A stretch of 12,620 bases of DNA from an uncultured Clostridium sp. (GTDB lineage Bacteria; Bacillota; Clostridia; TANB77; CAG-508), in assembly GCA_900556695.1 (NCBI GenBank), contig USQA01000014.1, positions 1 to 12,620 of the forward strand. The letters run 5' to 3'. The notes beneath the pieces are model-generated. The model searched no databases. It was not told where the DNA came from and saw only the letters and a list, made by a program, of their open reading frames with translations. Positions within the stretch are counted from its first letter, which is position 1. Every line of letters starts with the position of its first letter. This document shows positions 5,713-12,620 of the stretch, in pieces. Position numbers and translations under genes: made by a program.

Positions 5713-6378
5713 ATGGAAGAATGTAAAATTTGTAATTTGTATAGCTTAGATCAAACAATTGCTAGAAAACTGTTAGAAAGTGCAGTATATCCATGGGAAG
5801 TTTTGCCTAAAATTAAAGAATTCATAATTGAACTTGGAAATCAATTAAATAAAGATGAATATGAGCAAAAAGGTGAAAATATTTGGATTGCTAAAACAGC
5901 AAAGGTTGCACCAACAGCATATATTAATGGCCCAGCAATAATTGGAAAAGATGCCGAAATAAGACATTGTGCTTTTATCAGAGAAAATGCAATTATAGGA
6001 GAGGGAGCAGTTGTAGGAAATTCTACAGAGTTAAAAAATGTTATATTATTTAACAAAGTTCAAGTTCCACATTATAATTATGTAGGAGATTCTATTTTAG
6101 GCTATAAATCACATATGGGAGCAGGTTCTATTACATCTAATGTTAAATCAGATAAAAAATTAGTAATTGTAAAAAATGGAGATGCAAAAATAGAAACAGG
6201 GTTAAAAAAATTTGGAGCAATGATTGGAGATAATGTAGAAGTAGGATGTGGAAGCATTTTAAATCCAGGTTCAGTTATTGGAAAAAATACTAATATTTAC
6301 CCTTTATCTTCTGTAAGAGGAGTTATAAAAGAAAATAGTATTTATAAAAGTCAAAATGAAATAGTTCAAAAAATATAA
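5713..6378 (+). CDS. Stand-alone left-handed beta-helix protein, GlmU acetyltransferase-domain-like
   Basis: This is a probable glucosamine-1-phosphate N-acetyltransferase or related sugar-phosphate acyltransferase. Translation should begin at ATG 5713, since AAGGAG (5700-5705) lies 7 bases upstream; an in-frame TTG at 5692 lies before that site. The 221-residue product has a helical N-terminus, then hexapeptide turns from about residue 55, including AIIGKDAEIRHCAFI and GNSTELKNVILF. VPHYNYVGDSILG follows, with H120 and Y123 spaced like E. coli GlmU H363 and Y366. GAGSITSN gives N143 and K149, aligning with N386 and K392. The position of GlmU N377 is histidine (H134). The pyrophosphorylase domain of GlmU is absent but its role may be met by the upstream gene, so the pair could act as a split GlmU. 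The acetyl acceptor is inferred, not shown. Confidence 0.78.
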   Translation: MEECKICNLYSLDQTIARKLLESAVYPWEVLPKIKEFIIELGNQLNKDEYEQKGENIWIAKTAKVAPTAYINGPAIIGKDAEIRHCAFIRENAIIGEGAVVGNSTELKNVILFNKVQVPHYNYVGDSILGYKSHMGAGSITSNVKSDKKLVIVKNGDAKIETGLKKFGAMIGDNVEVGCGSILNPGSVIGKNTNIYPLSSVRGVIKENSIYKSQNEIVQKI

Positions 6379-6383
6379 AAATA

Positions 6384-6430
6384 ATCAAAAATATCCAAAC
6401 GATATATAAATTCGTTTGGATATTTTTGAT
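6384..6430. terminator. Bidirectional terminator, perfect 19-base-pair stem
   Basis: Positions 6384-6402 are exactly complementary to 6412-6430 around a 9-base loop. T-rich and A-rich arms give a T run on either strand. The structure follows the beta-helix gene by 5 bases and faces the oppositely oriented membrane-protein gene, so it can end both transcripts. Confidence 0.88.
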
Positions 6431-6443
6431 AGTCTAAAAGACA

Positions 6444-6818
6444 TTACATTTGTTGATTTCCAGGGATAAAGTAATCAACAACACCATAGATTAATGCACC
6501 AATAATTGCAGCAATCCAAGAAATTGAATATCCTGCTACGAAAAATTGTGTTACATATAATATAATAGCAGCTAGTGCAAATCCTACAAAACCTTTACCA
6601 AATGGACTAGCATGTAAACCAGTAAATTTGATAACTAAATAATCTATTACAGTTAAGACGACAGCTGCTATTGCTAAAGTCCAAAAACTATTGATCGTAA
6701 ATCCTGGTGTAAAAAATGCGGTAATAGCTAAAACTACTGCTGCTGCAACTAATCTTCCTATTATTTGCCATACAGTAGATGCTCCACTTTTTGCTTGATT
6801 TCCTTGAGCTTCTGACAT
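6444..6818 (-). CDS. Four-helix membrane protein, YvlD / holin superfamily IV type
   Basis: This small integral membrane protein of 124 residues has four hydrophobic helices at about 17-36, 44-64, 75-94 and 98-117. A polar N-terminus is rich in Gln, Ser and Ala. The PGFTI-N-SFW pattern followed by a long helix resembles the YvlD-like family that databases call phage holin family 4. Members are usually chromosomal and not linked to lysis, and no endolysin or phage gene is near. The two halves look duplicated: FFTPGFTI...VIDYLV and FFVAGYSI...VVDYFI. GGAGG (6831-6827) lies 8 bases before the start. It is transcribed alone toward the terminator at 6384-6430. I saw no convincing promoter upstream in the A/T-rich 6819-6985 gap. 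Function is unknown, and DUF2512-type proteins are an alternative family. Confidence 0.75.
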   Translation of the reverse strand: MSEAQGNQAKSGASTVWQIIGRLVAAAVVLAITAFFTPGFTINSFWTLAIAAVVLTVIDYLVIKFTGLHASPFGKGFVGFALAAIILYVTQFFVAGYSISWIAAIIGALIYGVVDYFIPGNQQM

Positions 6819-6985
6819 AGGTCTAACCTCCTTATTCGTTTAAATTCATAATGTGATTTTTTTTCAAGGTTCTAAAATTATTATTAGCAAAAAAATATTA
6901 TTTATTCAAAAAAATCAGTATAAAAAAGTTAATATTTGTAAAAAATAAAAAAATAAAAATTCAAAAAATAAAAAAGAGGTGTAAT

Positions 6986-7666
6986 ATGCTAATAACATTT
7001 TTTAGAGCGATAGTTTTGTATTTAATTGTATTGATAGTAATGAGGTTGATGGGAAAAAGAGAAATAGGTCAATTACAACCTTTCGAATTAGCAATATCTA
7101 TAATGATAGCAGATTTGGCATCAATACCAATGACAGAGATTGGGATACCAATTTTTAATGGAATTATTCCTATTTTAGGACTTTTAGTTATGCATTTAAT
7201 TATATCTGTTATTAATTTAAAAAGCTTAAAAGCAAGAGAGATAATATGTGGAAAGCCTAATATTTTAATATATAGAGGAAAAATTAATGAAAAAGCATTA
7301 AAAAAAGAAAGATTTACGATTAATGAATTGCAAGAGAGATTAAGAGGAAACAATGTAGTTAATTTAGGTGATGTAGAATATGCAATATTAGAAACAAGTG
7401 GAGAAGTAACTGTTATACAAAAGCCTGAAAAAAGAAATACAATTCCAGAAGATTTTAATATAACACCTGATTATGAAGGGATACCATATGATTTAGTAAT
7501 AGATGGAAAAATAATGAATCAAAATTTAAAAATAATAGGTAAAAATTATGAGTGGTTGAAAAAAGAGGTTAAAAAGTTCAATATAAATCCGGAAGAGGCT
7601 TTAGTAGTTACAATAGATGGTAAAGGACAAATTTTTTGCCAAAAGAAGGAAGAAAAGGGGGCATAA
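6986..7666 (+). CDS. DUF421 (YetF-like) membrane protein
   Basis: The 226-residue protein has three N-terminal membrane helices (about 3-22, 33-50, 56-78) and a soluble C-terminal domain. Family signatures are present in order: MGKREIGQLQPFEL (22-35), ELQERLR (114-120) and GDVEYAILETSGEVTVI (128-144). YetF-family proteins of Bacillus spores lie in the inner spore membrane and have been linked to low permeability and wet-heat resistance; whether this one acts in spores is inference. AGAGGTG lies about 5 bases before the ATG. The stop codon is 3 bases from the next start, so translation of the pair is probably coupled. The upstream region is almost pure A/T, and I could not assign a promoter with confidence. 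It could equally be a vegetative envelope protein. Confidence 0.88.
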   Translation: MLITFFRAIVLYLIVLIVMRLMGKREIGQLQPFELAISIMIADLASIPMTEIGIPIFNGIIPILGLLVMHLIISVINLKSLKAREIICGKPNILIYRGKINEKALKKERFTINELQERLRGNNVVNLGDVEYAILETSGEVTVIQKPEKRNTIPEDFNITPDYEGIPYDLVIDGKIMNQNLKIIGKNYEWLKKEVKKFNINPEEALVVTIDGKGQIFCQKKEEKGA

Positions 7667-7669
7667 AAT

Positions 7670-8065
7670 ATGCAAAAAGAAATAGTAGTTTGTATATTTA
7701 TTATTGCATTAATAATTGTTGGAAATGTTGTAACACAAAACTATACAGTTGAGTCTGTAGAATCTTTAGCAGATCAATTATCAGATTTAAAATCAGATAT
7801 TTTTAAGGAAGAAGAAAATATTGAAAGAGATAGTATAAAAGATAAAATAAAGCAGATAGAAGATAATTGGGAATCTAGACATGATAAATTAGCATATTAT
7901 ATTGAACATGATGAACTTGAAAAAGTTGAAACAAATTTAACTTCATTAAGGAGTTTCATAGAAGCAAAAGAGAATTCAGAAGCTGTTAGTGAATTAGATA
8001 AAAGTATTTTTGTTTTAAAACATATAGAAGATAAATATGCGTTTAATTTACAAAATATATTTTAG
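7670..8065 (+). CDS. DUF4363 family membrane-anchored protein
   Basis: The 131-residue protein has one N-terminal membrane helix (about 3-21), uncleaved or signal-anchor-like, followed by a charged, mostly helical extracytoplasmic part. The conserved-looking C-terminal part W-x-x-R-H-D-K-L-A-Y-Y-I-E-H-D-E-L (about 64-80) is rich in His, Glu and Lys. The pattern suits DUF4363, a family often found directly after DUF421 genes in Clostridia, as here. AAAGGGGG (about 7653-7660) serves as ribosome site inside the end of the preceding gene, and the two genes are 3 bases apart. It probably forms a functional unit with the DUF421 protein. Biochemical role is unknown. Confidence 0.8.
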   Translation: MQKEIVVCIFIIALIIVGNVVTQNYTVESVESLADQLSDLKSDIFKEEENIERDSIKDKIKQIEDNWESRHDKLAYYIEHDELEKVETNLTSLRSFIEAKENSEAVSELDKSIFVLKHIEDKYAFNLQNIF

Positions 8066-8072
8066 TATAATA

Positions 8073-8101
8073 TTTACAAAAATTATATAAAATGATAAAA
8101 T
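8073..8101 (+). promoter_or_regulatory. Sigma-A promoter with extended -10 for the GLUG protein
   Basis: TTTACA (8073-8078) and TAAAAT (8096-8101) are 17 bases apart, with TG at 8093-8094. The TGATAAAAT core is identical to that of the promoter at 4286-4314. No terminator is seen between 8065 and here, so some readthrough from the DUF421/DUF4363 pair is possible. Confidence 0.7.
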
Positions 8102-8145
8102 ATTAAAGACATAAAAGGTAAATAAAATACAAAGGAGAGAAACAA

Positions 8146-10014
8146 ATGAAAAAAGATGTAAAAGGAATAACGCTAATTGCACTAGTAATAACAATAATAG
8201 TTCTTTTGATACTAGCAGCGGTAAGTATTGCAATGTTAACAGGTAAAAATGGTTTGTTACAAAAAGCAACTAAGGCAAAAGAAGAAAATAAGCTTGCTCA
8301 AGCTAAAGAACAAATAAACTTAATGTTACAAGAATATAGAATAGAAAGAGATACTGGTAGCAATAAAAGTTTTGAAAATTTTTTGCAAGAGAAGAAAAAT
8401 GATAAAAAAATAGATGGTTATGAAAAAAATGAAAATTATAATGAAAATAGCAAAAAATTATGGGATATAGAATTAGATGGATATTTTTTTACAGTAGATG
8501 AAGCCCCTTTAAAGATAGTAAGTTATGCGAAAACAAAAGTAAGACCTAGAGCAACTGTTGAAATGATAACAAATGGATATGTCTTAGAGGGTAATATAGT
8601 TCAATTTAAGATAACTATTGAATTACCAGAAGAGTTGAAAGATGCTGTAACATCAGTTAACTTGCCAGATGGCGTAACAAAAACTGATGAGGGATATAGT
8701 GTTAGCCAAAATGGAACATATGAAATTGAAGTAATAGCAAATAAAGATGGTGTAGATTACAAAACAACACTTATGGTAAATATAGCTAATATAATTGAAA
8801 AACCTAATATAGAAATACCAGAAAGTGAAATAAAACAATCAGAATTTGTTGTAAAAGTTACAAATTCTTATCCAACAGATGCTGATTTAAATTATAAATA
8901 TTATATAGGCGAAACAGAAAAAGGCTCATCTAAAGAAAGAAGTTGTAAAATAACAGGTTTAGCATCGTCAACACAATATAAAGTAAAAGTAAGAGTTTAT
9001 ATTGGAGATAATACTGAATATAAAGAAAGTGAAGAAAAGACTGTAACAACTAAAGGAATTGAAATAAATTCTATAGAAGGATTAGAAAGAATAAATGAAA
9101 GTGCTCAAACACTAGCTGGAAAATATGAATTAGCAAAAGATTTGGATTTTAAAGATAGAAATAGTTATGAAACAGATGCAAAATATAACTATTATAATGC
9201 AGATGCGAATAATGATGGAACACCTGATAATAGTTGGACTCCTATAGGAAGTACAAGTGCTAAATTTACAGGAAATTTTGATGGAGAAAATCATACAATA
9301 AGTAATTTGTATATAAATACCACACAAGCTTACAGTGGACTATTTGGATATGTTTATAGTGATTATACTACATTTAAAAATATTAAATTACGAAATGTAA
9401 ATATAAATGCAGGCTCAAAAACGGGAGCTTTGGTAGGATATTTTAGAGGTGGAACAATTAATAATGTTTTTATAGATACGGTAAATATTAAAGCCACTAA
9501 TTCTAGTGTTGGAGGTATTACAGGATGTATAAATTGGGGAACAATCCAAAAAGTAAAAGTAACTAATGCTTCAATAACAGGGAGTAGTGAAATTGGAGGA
9601 ATTGTTGGATATGCAAATGCTGAATCAACACTTACAATAGGTCAAGCAGTTTTTAGTGGAAGTTTATATGGAAGTTATTCTGGAGGAATAATAGGATACA
9701 AACGAGCTACAAATGTAAAAATATATAATTCACGTACAGAAGGATATTCAAAGATGGCGGGAATATCTGGATATTCGGTTAATAGCATAGTAAATTCTTA
9801 TACAACAATGAAAGTGGGAAGTTACCCAATTGCTATTGTTTCTGATAATACTGAAGGGGTATTTTGGAATTCAAGTACAGCTGGGGTAAGTAGTAGTAGA
9901 TATGGAACTCCAAAAACTACAGTTGAATTACAACAAGCTTCAACATTTGCTGGATGGGATACAAGTATTTGGAATATTGAAGATGGAAAATATCCAACAT
10001 TGAAATGGGAATAA
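8146..10014 (+). CDS. Pilin-like surface protein with Ig/FN3-like and GLUG beta-helix domains
   Basis: The 622-residue protein begins with a class III (prepilin) leader: MKKDVKG then a hydrophobic helix from I8, with probable prepilin-peptidase cleavage after G7. Residue +5 is alanine instead of the usual glutamate. A pseudopilin-like helix and charged region follow to about 125, then an Ig-like segment (133-215) and an FN3-like segment (216-302). Residues 353-362 (DANNDGTPDN) look calcium-binding. From 373, FTGNFDGENHTI opens a GLUG region. Six copies of a G-x-[LIV]-x-G-[YC] turn start at 397, 426, 455, 483, 512 and 537, a step of about 29 residues that predicts a right-handed beta-helix. 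The C-terminal WD-x-x-IWNIEDGKYPTL ending is typical of GLUG proteins. AAAGGAGAG precedes the ATG. Likely an adhesin or pilus-tip-like protein. No pilus assembly genes are in the window. Confidence 0.85.
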   Translation: MKKDVKGITLIALVITIIVLLILAAVSIAMLTGKNGLLQKATKAKEENKLAQAKEQINLMLQEYRIERDTGSNKSFENFLQEKKNDKKIDGYEKNENYNENSKKLWDIELDGYFFTVDEAPLKIVSYAKTKVRPRATVEMITNGYVLEGNIVQFKITIELPEELKDAVTSVNLPDGVTKTDEGYSVSQNGTYEIEVIANKDGVDYKTTLMVNIANIIEKPNIEIPESEIKQSEFVVKVTNSYPTDADLNYKYYIGETEKGSSKERSCKITGLASSTQYKVKVRVYIGDNTEYKESEEKTVTTKGIEINSIEGLERINESAQTLAGKYELAKDLDFKDRNSYETDAKYNYYNADANNDGTPDNSWTPIGSTSAKFTGNFDGENHTISNLYINTTQAYSGLFGYVYSDYTTFKNIKLRNVNINAGSKTGALVGYFRGGTINNVFIDTVNIKATNSSVGGITGCINWGTIQKVKVTNASITGSSEIGGIVGYANAESTLTIGQAVFSGSLYGSYSGGIIGYKRATNVKIYNSRTEGYSKMAGISGYSVNSIVNSYTTMKVGSYPIAIVSDNTEGVFWNSSTAGVSSSRYGTPKTTVELQQASTFAGWDTSIWNIEDGKYPTLKWE

Positions 10015-10015
10015 T

Positions 10016-10061
10016 AAAAAATAAAAGATAAAGAATTTGATTTCTTTATCTTTTATTTTTT
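10016..10061. terminator. Bidirectional terminator, perfect 20-base-pair A/T-rich stem
   Basis: Positions 10016-10035 pair exactly with 10042-10061 around the loop TTTGAT. The 3' arm ends in a T run on the plus strand and the opposite arm gives a T run on the minus strand. It separates the converging GLUG gene and LonB-type gene, each ending within about 25 bases. Confidence 0.88.
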
Positions 10062-10081
10062 CAGATTTGTTCTTTTGGTGT

Positions 10082-12475
10082 TTATTTACTTGAACTTACT
10101 TTTGCGTATTTTTTCAATTTTTCATAAACAAGGTAATTAACTGTACCAGCAGGAAAATGACCGTCTTTATCTTTTTTACCAGCAGGTACACCTGTTAAAA
10201 CTTCTATACCTTCTTCAATTGTAGAAACAGAGTAGATATGGAATTTTTTATTTTTAACTGCTTCTATAATTTCGTCAGAAAGTTGCAAATTATCAACGTT
10301 TTGTATTGGTATCATAACACCATGAGATCCATCTAAGCCTCTCATTTTACAGATTTGGAAAAATCCTTCTATTTTTTCATTTACTCCACCAATAGGTTGT
10401 ATTTCTCCTTTTTGGTTAACAGAGCCTGTTACTGCTATTGATTGATTTATAGGTATTCCAGATAAACTAGAAAGTAATCCATATAGTTCTGTACTAGAAG
10501 CACTATCTCCATCAACACCATTATATAATTGTTCGAAACAAATACTAGCTGTTAAACATAATGGGATATCTTGTGCAAACATTTCTCCTAAATATCCTGA
10601 AAGAATATAAACACCTTTAGAATGTGAAGGACCTGAAATATCTATTTCTCTTTCTATATTTACAATTCCACTTTTTCCAGTATAAGTATTTACTGTTATT
10701 TTTGCTGGTTTTCCAAAAGAATAGTCTCCTATAGTTAAAACTGTTAAACCATTTAATTGTCCAACTTCAAAACCAGATGTGTTAATTAAAAGAGTGTTTT
10801 CTTTAATCATTTCCATATATCTTTCATCATATTTTTTAACTCTTTCAACTCTTTGTTCTAAAGCTTTGTCTATAAATTTAGCAGTTACTGTTTTTGACCT
10901 TGAAATTTTAGCCCATGTTGCAGCTTCACCAACTACTTGAATTAAATCATTAAATCTTGTAGAAATTTTGTTATGGCTACCTGCTAATTTAGAAGCATAT
11001 TCAATTAATCTTGCCATAGCATCTTTATCTAAGTGAGGTAATTCTTCATTTTCACAAAATCCGTGTATGATTTGAGCCAGTTTATTAACATTTTCTTTAT
11101 TTATTGCTGCTGTTTCTTCAAATTCTACCTTTATTTTAAATAGTTTTCTAAAATCAGAGTCCATAGCTAATAAAGTTTGATAAATTGAATCATTTCCAAT
11201 TAAAACAACTTTTAAATCAAGAGGTATTGGTTCAGGTTTTAATGATACTAAAACCATAGAAGAACGTTGTTCAGATACATTTTCAATGCCAACTTTTTTT
11301 ACTCTTAAGGCCTTTTTTAAATTTTCATAACATGCAGGATTTGCTAGTAAATCTTTTGCTTGGAATACGATATATCCACCATTAGCTTGTTGTAATAGAC
11401 CTGGTTTTAACATTGTATGGTCAGTTTTTAAAGAGCCATAATAATTTTCATATTCTATTGTACCAAATATGTTATTAAATGAATAATTAGAATCCATTAT
11501 AACAGGAGCACCTTCGCGATTTGAATTATCAACAAATAAATTAACTCTATAATTTAAACAAGGATCTTGTTTTTTGTTCATAGGATTTTGAGGTACTTGA
11601 GCTTGTTGATTTTTATTCTCATCGGTGTCTAAAAATGCAGAAATATTTTTTAAAATATCTTGTTTTATGTTTGTTAAAAATTGATTTATTTTTTTATATC
11701 TTTTATATTTTGATTTTAAGTAATTAATGTGTACATTAACTGTTAGTAAAGCTATATTTGATTGCCATTCTGAAATTTTCTTATCAGATAAACGTTCAAT
11801 TTCTTTAATTTGTCCAATAACATTCATAATTTGTTCTTGAACAATTGTAGATTTTTCTTCATATTGTTTTTTTATTTCTTCATCTAATTTATCAAACTCT
11901 TCTTCTTCTATTGCTTTCCCATCAACAACAGGCATCATATAAATTCCATTTTGAGCAGTCTTTACTTGGAAATCATATTTAGAAGCTTCTTTATTTAATT
12001 GTTCTAATAAAGTAGAACGTTTTGTTTCAAATTCTTGCTTAATTAAAGCTTTTTCCTTTTCAAAATCATCATTATTAAAAGTTTTTTTGATATCTTTTTT
12101 AATTTCCTTTATAAAGCCTTCCATTGCCTCTTTAAACTCTTTACCTTGACCAGCAGGTAAATCAACAGCAATTGGCTCATTAGGATTATCAAAATTATAT
12201 ATATAACACCAATCATGAGGTGGCCTTTGCTTTGAAGCAATTTTATCCAAGTAGTTTTTTGTATACATTGTTTTTCCAACACCACTTGGACCTTCTAGAT
12301 ATAGATTATATCCTTTAACATTTACTTGTAATCCAAACTCTAAAGCTTTTATACCTCTATCTTGTCCAATTCCAGATTGGATAGGTTCTAGTTCTTCAGT
12401 AGTTTCAAAATCGAAAATATTAGTATTACAAGTCATTTTTAAATCTTTGTAACTTAATTCATTTTTCTTTTTCAT
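10082..12475 (-). CDS. LonB-type ATP-dependent serine protease (AAA_32 + Lon C domain)
   Basis: This cytoplasmic AAA+ protease of 797 residues belongs to the COG1067 LonB-like group, which lacks the substrate-binding N-domain of classical LonA. The Walker A motif GPSGVGKT is at 62-69, followed by a long helical, probably coiled-coil insert (about 125-290). NGGYIVFQAKDLL then occupies the Walker B strand, with Q372 and no evident acidic pair. Sensor-1-like N428 (IGND) and an arginine in DSDFRKLF (R443) complete the ATPase. The Lon protease domain shows GVDGDSAS with catalytic S658 and GGVNEK with K701; the 43-residue spacing equals E. coli Lon S679-K722. GGAGGA lies 5 bases before the start. 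It is a single gene converging on the GLUG gene. Substrates are unknown; general quality control or a sporulation role are both possible. Confidence 0.92.
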   Translation of the reverse strand: MKKKNELSYKDLKMTCNTNIFDFETTEELEPIQSGIGQDRGIKALEFGLQVNVKGYNLYLEGPSGVGKTMYTKNYLDKIASKQRPPHDWCYIYNFDNPNEPIAVDLPAGQGKEFKEAMEGFIKEIKKDIKKTFNNDDFEKEKALIKQEFETKRSTLLEQLNKEASKYDFQVKTAQNGIYMMPVVDGKAIEEEEFDKLDEEIKKQYEEKSTIVQEQIMNVIGQIKEIERLSDKKISEWQSNIALLTVNVHINYLKSKYKRYKKINQFLTNIKQDILKNISAFLDTDENKNQQAQVPQNPMNKKQDPCLNYRVNLFVDNSNREGAPVIMDSNYSFNNIFGTIEYENYYGSLKTDHTMLKPGLLQQANGGYIVFQAKDLLANPACYENLKKALRVKKVGIENVSEQRSSMVLVSLKPEPIPLDLKVVLIGNDSIYQTLLAMDSDFRKLFKIKVEFEETAAINKENVNKLAQIIHGFCENEELPHLDKDAMARLIEYASKLAGSHNKISTRFNDLIQVVGEAATWAKISRSKTVTAKFIDKALEQRVERVKKYDERYMEMIKENTLLINTSGFEVGQLNGLTVLTIGDYSFGKPAKITVNTYTGKSGIVNIEREIDISGPSHSKGVYILSGYLGEMFAQDIPLCLTASICFEQLYNGVDGDSASSTELYGLLSSLSGIPINQSIAVTGSVNQKGEIQPIGGVNEKIEGFFQICKMRGLDGSHGVMIPIQNVDNLQLSDEIIEAVKNKKFHIYSVSTIEEGIEVLTGVPAGKKDKDGHFPAGTVNYLVYEKLKKYAKVSSSK

Positions 12476-12498
12476 TTGTTTCCTCCAAATTTTTTCTT

Positions 12499-12528
12499 AT
12501 TATATCCAAAATTGTATTTTATTATTAA
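12499..12528 (-). promoter_or_regulatory. Probable promoter of the LonB-type gene
   Basis: On the minus strand TATAAT (12504-12499) is a perfect -10. The best -35 is TTAATA (12528-12523) at an 18-base spacing, which is weak. Transcription would start near 12492, leaving a very short leader before the ribosome site at 12481-12486. Confidence 0.5.
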
Positions 12529-12582
12529 GTGTATTGTATATTACTTAACGAAAAAAGTAAAGAAAATTGTAGAAAAAAATAA

Positions 12583-12620
12583 TTGCCATCGGGGACGGAC
12601 CTTTTTGGCTACTTTTTGCC
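12583..12620. repeat. GC-rich intergenic repeat-like fragment cut by the window edge
   Basis: TTGCCATCGGGGACGGACC followed by a T run and GGCTACTTTTTGCC stands out in otherwise A/T-rich DNA. The final TTGCC repeats the first bases, as if a second copy were starting. GGGGACGG-type units recur between genes in many Firmicutes, some near REP-associated tyrosine transposases. Assignment to such a family is from memory and the element is incomplete. Confidence 0.4.

Noticed and set aside
6444..6818. Prophage remnant indicated by a holin-like protein
   Set aside because: No endolysin, structural, integrase or attachment sequence is nearby; such YvlD-like proteins are ordinary chromosomal genes.

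Overview
The window looks like chromosome from a low-GC, endospore-forming Firmicute of the Clostridia type, probably anaerobic and gut-associated. The grounds are the strongly A/T-ending codons, AGGAGG-type ribosome sites, near-consensus sigma-A promoters, a full-length spoIVA, a DUF421/DUF4363 pair, and a pilin-like GLUG protein of a kind I associate with uncultured Clostridia. The genus cannot be named from sequence alone. No rRNA, tRNA, CRISPR array, integrase or transposase gene is visible.

Layout. (1) 1-1051: a sortase-anchored LPKTG surface protein with its own sigma-A promoter and terminator. (2) 1077-2694: a secreted, very Cys-rich protein whose codon use differs from every neighbour. 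It is read from a host-like promoter and framed by imperfect inverted repeats. (3) 2695-4267: spoIVA on the minus strand, with a good sigma-E promoter. (4) 4286-6430: a two-gene unit with a eukaryotic-type (UAP1/AGX-like) UDP-sugar pyrophosphorylase and a stand-alone left-handed beta-helix protein resembling the acetyltransferase half of GlmU, separated by a strong intergenic hairpin. (5) 6444-6818: a four-helix YvlD/holin-superfamily-IV membrane protein on the minus strand. (6) 6986-8065: a coupled DUF421 (YetF-like)/DUF4363 membrane pair. (7) 8073-10061: a pilin-like protein carrying Ig/FN3-like domains and a GLUG beta-helix. (8) 10082-12475: a LonB-type ATP-dependent protease on the minus strand. 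A GC-rich fragment that may be a dispersed repeat is cut by the right edge.

How it fits together. Most genes concern the cell envelope or the spore: three exported surface proteins (LPKTG, Cys-rich, GLUG), a likely UDP-GlcNAc-forming pair, the spore-coat ATPase SpoIVA and the DUF421/DUF4363 membrane pair. Genes are mostly single or in pairs with clear terminators. Convergent pairs share near-perfect hairpins at 2661-2694, 6384-6430 and 10016-10061. The spoIVA and pyrophosphorylase genes diverge from a 193-base gap holding both promoters and a dyad between them.

The least ordinary items are the foreign-looking Cys-rich gene with its framing inverted repeats, the separated GlmU-like gene pair with its intergenic hairpin, and the pilin-like GLUG protein lacking the usual Glu at +5. 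No intergenic gap exceeds 300 bases.
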